From Monosporascus cannonballus (taxonomy: Eukaryota; Ascomycota; Sordariomycetes; Xylariales): a stretch of DNA of 64,000 nt. The notes beneath the pieces are model-generated. The model worked only from the letters and a program-made list of their open reading frames with translations. It had not been told where the DNA came from and did not search any database. Position numbers and translations under genes: made by a program. The stretch spans positions 252,987-316,986 of the forward strand of contig QJNS01000064.1 in NCBI GenBank assembly GCA_004154925.1, written 5' to 3'. Shown one piece after another: positions 58,426 through 64,000 of the stretch. Position 1 is the stretch's first letter. The number at the start of each line of letters is the position of its first letter.

Positions 58426-59986
58426 ATGCGAGGACTATTCGGACTAGCGGCCGCCGCCGCAGCATTCATTACGCAGTCATTAGCCGTGCCCATCGTTGTG
58501 GCACCGGGCGATGTGACGAATTTGATTATTACGGAGCATAACACCATCAACGGCACCCACGTGCCCAAGTTCAAGGCGCAAGCGGCCAAGCAGGCGTTCG
58601 CGGCCGGGGCCCCGCTAACCGTATCCCTGACGAACAACTTCGGCGGCAGCGGCGGTCAGCTGTACGCGTACGTGAACGGCAAGGACATGACGGGAGCTGT
58701 CGTCATGCTGTCGAACAGTGGCGAGTGGTACTACCCAGACCCCGCGGGTAGCACGATTCCGGTGGCCGTTGAGGCCGACATCGCCATCCCGCTTAACGGC
58801 CCGGGCGAGAAGACCGAGATCGCCATCCCCGACTACATCGAGTCCGGCCGCATCTGGGTCGCCGAGGGCGAGCTCACCTTTTTCACCGTCATGGACGGGA
58901 ACGGGCTCCCCCAGCTCGTCGAGCCCTCGGCGGCGAACCCCGAGGACCCCTCGGCCGGCATTAACTGGGGTTTCGTGGAACTCACCAACACCGCGGACGC
59001 AGGGATCGTAAGTAGTTTCGGGAATTTTTTTCTTCTTTCCTGGGCGCCGGACACCGCTCCCCCGGTTGAGCCAGCTGGGAGTCTATTGTTTACCCCTGAC
59101 TCGTTTGGATACACTCCCCGACCAGCACCTGATCATCTAGAAAAGCGATTGCTAACCCGAAACGTTCCAGTGGGCCAACATCTCCTTCGTCGACTTCGTC
59201 GGCCTGATCCTAAGCATGTCCCTGACGCTGGGCAGCGGCGAGACGCAGACGGTCAAGGGCCTCCGGGGCGACGCGCTGCCGCTAATCTGCGACGAGCTGG
59301 CGGCGCAGACGGCCATCGACGGGCAGCCCTGGGACCAGATGTGCGTGCGCGACGGGTCCGGTAACCCGCTGCGCGTCATGGCGCCCAACATGTACGTCGC
59401 GTCAAACCCGGGCGCGCAGGACGGCTACTACGACGAGTACGTGGAGCAGGTGTGGGCCAAGTACTCGGCCGAGGACCTCATCATCAACACGCAGGCGGCG
59501 CCCGGCGAGGTGGCGTGCCGCGTCGACGCCGGCAGCGACGAGCTGCGCTGCGACGGCGACAACCGCGGCTACCCGCGCCCCACGGTCGTGGACATCTGGG
59601 GCTGCAACTCGGGGCCCTTCGCCATCTCCGAGGAGGACAACGACGTGCACGTCGCCGTGGTGCCGCGCCTGTGCGCCGCCTTCCACCGCACCACGCTGCT
59701 CGCCGAGGGGGGCAATGTCCAGCCCGGCCCGGCCAGCGACACGTACTACGCCGAGGACCCCACCAGCCACTACGCCCGCGTCGTCCACAAGTACGAGGTC
59801 GACGGCCGCGGCTACGCCTTCTCCTACGACGACGTCAACCCGGACGGCGAGAACGCCGCCGGCGTCGTCTCCGGCCCCGACCCCCGGGTTCTCGAAGTCT
59901 TCATCGGTGGCACCCTGAGCAACCGGACCTCGCTTCGGCGTGCGCCCAGGCACAAGAAGCTGACCAAGTTGGCGGTTGCTATGTAA
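58426..59986 (+). CDS. Secreted GH64 beta-1,3-glucanase, two exons
   Basis: Exon 1 is 58426-59007 and exon 2 is 59171-59986, giving 465 residues. The 163-bp intron has a perfect GTAAGT donor, a GCTAAC branch point at 59151-59156 and a CAG acceptor; it is phase 0. The start at 58426 gives a signal peptide (MRGLFGLAAAAAAFITQSLA); an in-frame ATG at 58339 would bury it. GH64 marks: VSLTNNFGGSGGQLYAYVNG; GEWYYPDPAGS; INWGFVELT with a candidate catalytic Glu185; and WANISFVDFVG with Asp202, split almost exactly by the intron. The C-terminal half contains paired Cys and QPWDQMCVRDG. The family releases laminari-pentaose or other oligosaccharides from beta-1,3-glucan, so roles in wall remodelling or mycoparasitism are plausible. 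No damage seen. Confidence 0.92.
59008..59170 (+). other. GH64 intron
   Basis: GTAAGT donor, GCTAAC branch point 14-19 bp before the CAG acceptor. Splicing joins TADAGI to WANISFVDF. At 163 bp it is the longest intron seen in the window. Confidence 0.93.
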
Positions 59987-61178
59987 GGGCTGGGGGGGGA
60001 GGGGGTTCGGATATATGGCGGCAACTCCTCCATGGGGTCTTTGCCGGGCCATTTAACTCCCATGTACATTTGAGCCACTGGGTACCTGTTTAGGTGGGGC
60101 TTGCTTCAGGGGCCTTGTGTTTAACCCGTGTTGATGACTGATGACGGGTTGTTTGTGGGGTTTCATCAAGTGCGCCCTTGGGAGGGTGCTGATCTATATG
60201 GGGAATGACCTTGGATCTCAATACCCTTCGCATTATATATATATATATGTGTTATGTACCATTAGACTTGAATGACACCAGGCTGTATATACGCGAAAGA
60301 GAAACCCACGTTTGTTTCCGATGTTGATTTCCATTGAGTATTGTGAAGCGCGCAAGGGTTCGATCAACAAACGTGCTACGACGGTATTTGGTTATCCTGG
60401 AGCACATCCACATCTAGGAATTGTAGGTGTGAGTCCGCGCGTTTTGCGAGACAACTATATCTTCAGGAAGTGCGTGCTTATGCTATTGCATCCAATCGAT
60501 ATCAAGTCAATTCGACCATGTTACGTTTATATTTTAACCATTTCGGTGAGTTTGAACGCTTTTAGGTAGCCTCTTTTCGGCATCTCATGCTTTCGATAAT
60601 GAATAGGATTACCGCCGTCAAGGCCGACGAGAAGCCGTACGAATCGAGGTTAAGCCCCTTTTACAAGAGTCTAGACCCCATGTAGAGCATGACTTTCAAT
60701 GCCGTATTTCTATTGACCTAAGGGAATGTTTGATAACGTAAATGACCGGGGTAGTACCCAGCCCTGCTGGTACAGGTGAAACGTAGAGCAGTCGTGCTCG
60801 CAGCATAAAGACCGTTGACAGCCCTCGAAGGCGAATAATGCCTTTAACGTAAATCCGTAGCTCAGATGAGAAGGTAGCTCTAGGGACAAATATCCATGAA
60901 GCCCGCCTTCAATCATGACGAGAGGAACTCGCAATTGTGAAGTTACCAGTATACCCGAAAAGGGGTGGAGACCAAAAGCAGTATTCCAGCAAGGCCCCTC
61001 CAACTGAAACCAACGTACGCCTCATACGGGCAGGTATTCCTCCTCCTATGACAGCCAATCACGTATTCGGCGGCTCGAGACCCTTAGCTGCGATGCACGC
61101 ATAGCTCAGCGGTTTCGGGTTCGACTCGGAAGACAGGCTCGAGCTCGAAGACCGGGGGGCCTACGTTAAAACCCGAGA
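59987..61178. other. Intergenic downstream of GH64
   Basis: Contains an AT microsatellite at 60233-60248 and a tRNA-like fragment at 61101-61127. No gene recognised. Confidence 0.45.
60233..60248. repeat. (TA)n microsatellite
   Basis: About eight TA units in the GH64 downstream region. Confidence 0.85.
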
Positions 61179-61892
61179 TCAGCGCACCGCACGCACACAC
61201 CGTCGCACACCCAAGGTGTATACAAACAGAAACATAACACTCACTTCATCCCGGCTGCTATAATGTCCACAACACCATGCTGCTGCCGCCTTCACCTCCC
61301 TCTCCTTTACCTCCTGGGTGGCAAGGCGCCCGTCGCCCGTCAAGCCCGCGCCCTGTTTGATCCGGCGGCAGACGTTCTGCCACTCGGCGTCGGTGCGGTG
61401 CACCTCGGAGACGAGGAAGCGCTTGCCGGCCTGCTCGAAGGCGGCGACGAAGTTCCGCGACCGGTAGATGCGCTTCATGCGGCGGCGGCGGGAGTCGAGG
61501 AGCTTGCTGGTGCTACTACCCCCACTGCCGCCGCCACTATTACCATTACCGCCACAGCTGATACCGTTACTGCTACAGCAAGTGTTGGTGCTGCTGCCGT
61601 CGCCACCATCCGAGCCGCTTCCGCAGGGGCATGACAGCGAGAAAGCCTGGGCCTCGAAGGCGCACCCGCAGAGGCACGTCACAGCGTAGATGTCGAGGAA
61701 GTCGCTCTGCAGGCGTAGCCGCTGTAGCCAGTAGTGGTCCCCGACGAAGGCGCCCTGTAAGTTTTCGTAGGGCGGCTCCACGGGCCGCTCGTGTTGCTGC
61801 CGGTGGTGATCTTGGTGATGGTAATGGTGATGGTAGCATGAACCGCGGCCTGAAGCCACCTCCGGGTCAATGTCGTGATGTTTGATGGTCAT
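61179..61892 (-). CDS. Hypothetical Gly/Ser/Cys-rich protein
   Basis: 237 residues. A His-rich N-terminus (HHHYHHQDHHRQQH) is followed by ENLQGAFVGDHYWLQRLRL, a Cys-rich patch (CLCGCAFEAQ, SCPCGSG), a Gly/Ser/Asn spacer of about 35 residues, and a basic region (LLDSRRRRMKRIYRSRNF) that could be a nuclear localisation signal or nucleic-acid contact. The high third-position GC supports coding on this strand. The hydrophobic C-terminal tail after residue 205 may be read-through of an unspliced intron. No family recognised. Confidence 0.45.
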   Translation of the reverse strand: MTIKHHDIDPEVASGRGSCYHHHYHHQDHHRQQHERPVEPPYENLQGAFVGDHYWLQRLRLQSDFLDIYAVTCLCGCAFEAQAFSLSCPCGSGSDGGDGSSTNTCCSSNGISCGGNGNSGGGSGGSSTSKLLDSRRRRMKRIYRSRNFVAAFEQAGKRFLVSEVHRTDAEWQNVCRRIKQGAGLTGDGRLATQEVKEREVKAAAAWCCGHYSSRDEVSVMFLFVYTLGVRRCVRAVR

Positions 61893-63493
61893 TTTTCAAA
61901 CTTCTGGCCGACTATCCAAGGGAGCAACTGTTTCTCAAGTATGAGGACCAGGAGATGATCGGTGCCAGCTTGCGTCCGTTTAGGGACTTTGAGTATGGGT
62001 ATGAATTGCTGGCTGCTCTACACCCTTTGGGGAGATGGGGGCGCGGAGTTTAAGCTGAAGCCCTGGTCATATCAGGACACAGAAACACCGTGTGCCTCTG
62101 ACGAGGTGCTTTCTCGAGGTCCCCTATTGAGGAGGCTTCCTGTTGCAGCCTTATTTGTGGCATTTGAGAAAGTCCCGGGTTGCGCAAATCTTATTGATGC
62201 AAATCGCCGTCGTATTGCACACATGCCGGGTGTAGGCAACCTAGTTTCGGAGCCCAACGTAGGGGTTTATGGCTACTAATCCAATAAGTGCAAAAATATT
62301 CCATTGGCGTCGATATGCACATTTTCGGGGCGCACGCCACGTTTACTGAAAGTTTGAGGCCAATTTATTACACTGCAAGCACCCGGCGCATGGACAGGGC
62401 TGTGCAAGGTCGCGTGGCTGTATTTGGCCTCACAGAAGAGGAAGCATGGTGTGATTGGACCGTACAGCGCTCCTTAAATCGGATGTCGGTTGCTCCCTGT
62501 GATGATTCGATTATCGGCTGAGGTTAATTTTATGGCACCATTTGCGCTAAATTGGCCTCAGTCCCACCCACCACGATCATGATATCAGCCTTATGTTGAG
62601 GCCCTCGTATATCGGCGAGACCCAGGTCCGGGTGCCGAGTGTCAGGCTGAACTCGGCCTACTTAGAATGTCACAAGCCAGGGGATGGAGTAGCGATGGCC
62701 TTTTCCGTTCGGTCGGCGCGGAGCCTCGATTTCCGTTAAACTTCAAAAATGGCCCCCAACTCGGCTGGGGGCTGAATCTTGGGGGCGTGAGAGACCAGGC
62801 TCTGGATGTCATCCAGGTTGTGGGATCTCTGCGATATAAATACCTACTTGAGCAGTCCCTCTGGGAAGATAATTTGAATCAGCTTTTAACCATCAACACT
62901 TCCACTTATATCCACCGAGGACCACGGAGGCCTCCACGCCACATGGCAACGAATGCCCGAGTGAATGAACTCGCAGAAGGATTCTTCTAGGATACGGCGG
63001 CGAGTATGGTAAACTTGTCCAGGCTCTTCTTAATTGAGCAGCCAATTGAAAGGTTTGACTACGCCCACGAGCTGTTGTCAGACGTTCATGCCTATCTTGT
63101 CTCTATTGATACCCCTAGACATTCCAGCAGCGTTTCGAGTACTACCTGAGAGGCATTCAGGACAATGAAACTACGGGTAGCGAGCTGTAGCGGGCAGCCC
63201 TGGGTATGATTGATTGAAGATTTCCTCTAGTCTACCTCACAGCTGGGACATGCAAACGGATACACCAAGGACATATATTGATGTTAAATGAGCGATATGG
63301 TGCAATCTTGAGCATATAGTAAATGAGTGTGGATGGCGATAAAGGAAATAATCAAAGGGAGCGGTGGTATCCCTCTGAGCACTCGTATGAAGGGAACAGA
63401 GGCGGCAGTATGCCTTATATACCCAACACCTCCGTATTAGGTAGCCTGAGGCACGCGTGATAAATAGCAGGGAGGCAGGGCCGGTAGGTTTGA
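61893..63493. other. Unassigned stretch, possibly a decayed gene
   Basis: Plus-strand frames such as 61962-62279 and 62667-62990 have coding-like composition and are separated by stops, but I can match no family. It may be one old gene broken several times. Confidence 0.35.
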
Positions 63494-63967
63494 TCAAACA
63501 CCCCACTCCTCCGCACTCTGCATCTCCTCCGTCGCCCCGCTATGCGGGCTATGTGGGGGTCGACCGACCGGGCGTCTGCCGTCGTTGCACCCCCTGTAGT
63601 GCATCTCATGCGCACTGTCGTCGGCATGCTCGACGCCACACTGGCAGTGGTACGTAGCCATGGTCCTCTTCCGGCCCCTGCACTTCCCCCGGTGGCGCGT
63701 GTAGTTGGCCTTGCGGAAGTAGCAGAAGCGCTTCCCGCACTTGCACCGGTACCAGCCCCGCCGGTTCGCGCCCGCCTTCGGTTTTTCGTGCACCTCCATC
63801 TCGTGGCGGTCCCGGGACTTGGTGTCCCTGTGCGTCTTGCCGCAGTATCTGCAGGCGAAGGATGGTGCTGCTTCCTCTTCCGGAACAGACCTGTAACTGG
63901 ACCTCGTTAGGCAAAATCCACAATGGCAAACTATATATGTGGAAAAACTAGGGTCGGATGGTAGCAT
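63494..63967 (-). CDS. Protein with one C2H2 and two C2HC-like zinc fingers
   Basis: 157 residues from ATG 63967; the nearest upstream in-frame stop is at 63995-63997, so the start is not cut by the window edge. Finger 1: CRYCGKTHRDTKSRDRHEME then VH (C-x2-C-x12-H-x4-H). Finger 2: CKCGKRF ... TRHRGKC. Finger 3: CQCGVEHADDSAHEMHYRGC. Fingers 2 and 3 have C-x1-C spacing and end H-x3-C, an unusual variant. Basic linkers (KCRGRKRTM) suggest nucleic-acid binding in the nucleus. An N-terminal CHCGFC could be part of a further degenerate finger. Upstream exons beyond the window are possible. Specific function unknown. Confidence 0.68.
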   Translation of the reverse strand: MLPSDPSFSTYIVCHCGFCLTRSSYRSVPEEEAAPSFACRYCGKTHRDTKSRDRHEMEVHEKPKAGANRRGWYRCKCGKRFCYFRKANYTRHRGKCRGRKRTMATYHCQCGVEHADDSAHEMHYRGCNDGRRPVGRPPHSPHSGATEEMQSAEEWGV

Positions 63968-64000
63968 ACGTTTCAGGCAGAATGACAGCCTCGTTTATGG

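Noticed and set aside
59402..60052. 216-residue minus-strand frame rich in Val, Gly and Ala
   Set aside because: Complement of the GC-rich second exon of the GH64 gene.
1..64000. CRISPR array, rRNA genes or complete tRNA genes
   Set aside because: No regularly spaced repeats and no rRNA or full tRNA cloverleaf could be found; CRISPR is not expected in a fungal nuclear genome.

Overview
The window looks like a piece of a filamentous ascomycete (Pezizomycotina) nuclear genome, most likely a Sordariomycete. The evidence is short spliceosomal introns (50-163 bp) with GTRNGT-like donors, GCTAAC-type branch points and YAG acceptors; a fungal-specific gene set (Zn2Cys6 regulator, AA9 LPMO, GH30 beta-1,6-galactanase-like and GH64 beta-1,3-glucanase enzymes, a 2EXR protein, HET-domain remains); and two sharply separated base compositions. 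GC-balanced gene islands alternate with very AT-rich blocks in which transposon reading frames carry C-to-T and G-to-A damage (Gln to stop, His to Tyr, Cys to Tyr, Trp to stop, Asp to Asn). That is the signature of repeat-induced point mutation (RIP).

Layout. 1-5583: two damaged copies of one chromodomain Ty3/gypsy element. 5584-13072: GC-balanced DNA between two inverted solo LTRs of a small LTR family, holding a double-zinc-finger ORF and a broken ORF but mostly unrecognised decayed sequence. 13583-18498: an intact cytosolic GH31 glycosidase gene next to a Zn2Cys6 regulator with two in-frame TGA codons. 19038-20429: another solo LTR, a perfect 30-bp palindrome and a small Cys-containing protein gene that ends at the edge of the AT-rich block. 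20440-33679: nested transposons. A damaged gypsy element was later hit by a GC-normal solo LTR and abuts a complete 6.7-kb gypsy element with matching target-site duplications; a damaged pogo/Fot1-type transposase follows. 35237-36347: an AA9 LPMO gene with an apparently ruined first intron. 36584-45796: a pogo/Fot1-like DNA transposon with terminal inverted repeats, split by a complete 7.3-kb gypsy chromovirus flanked by TTTAA duplications.

45922-64000 is the main gene island. It carries two related hypothetical proteins (45922-46701 and 52439-53173), a 2EXR protein, a secreted GH30, a solo LTR with perfect duplication, a decayed HET-domain gene, a secreted GH64, a Ser/Gly-rich ORF and a C2HC/C2H2 zinc-finger gene at the right edge.

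Four carbohydrate-active genes (GH31, AA9, GH30, GH64) suggest a saprotrophic or wall-degrading lifestyle, but they are scattered and do not form an obvious cluster. The most interesting signals are the nested, datable transposon layers, the selectively broken genes inside otherwise healthy sequence, and a paralogous pair from a protein family I do not recognise.
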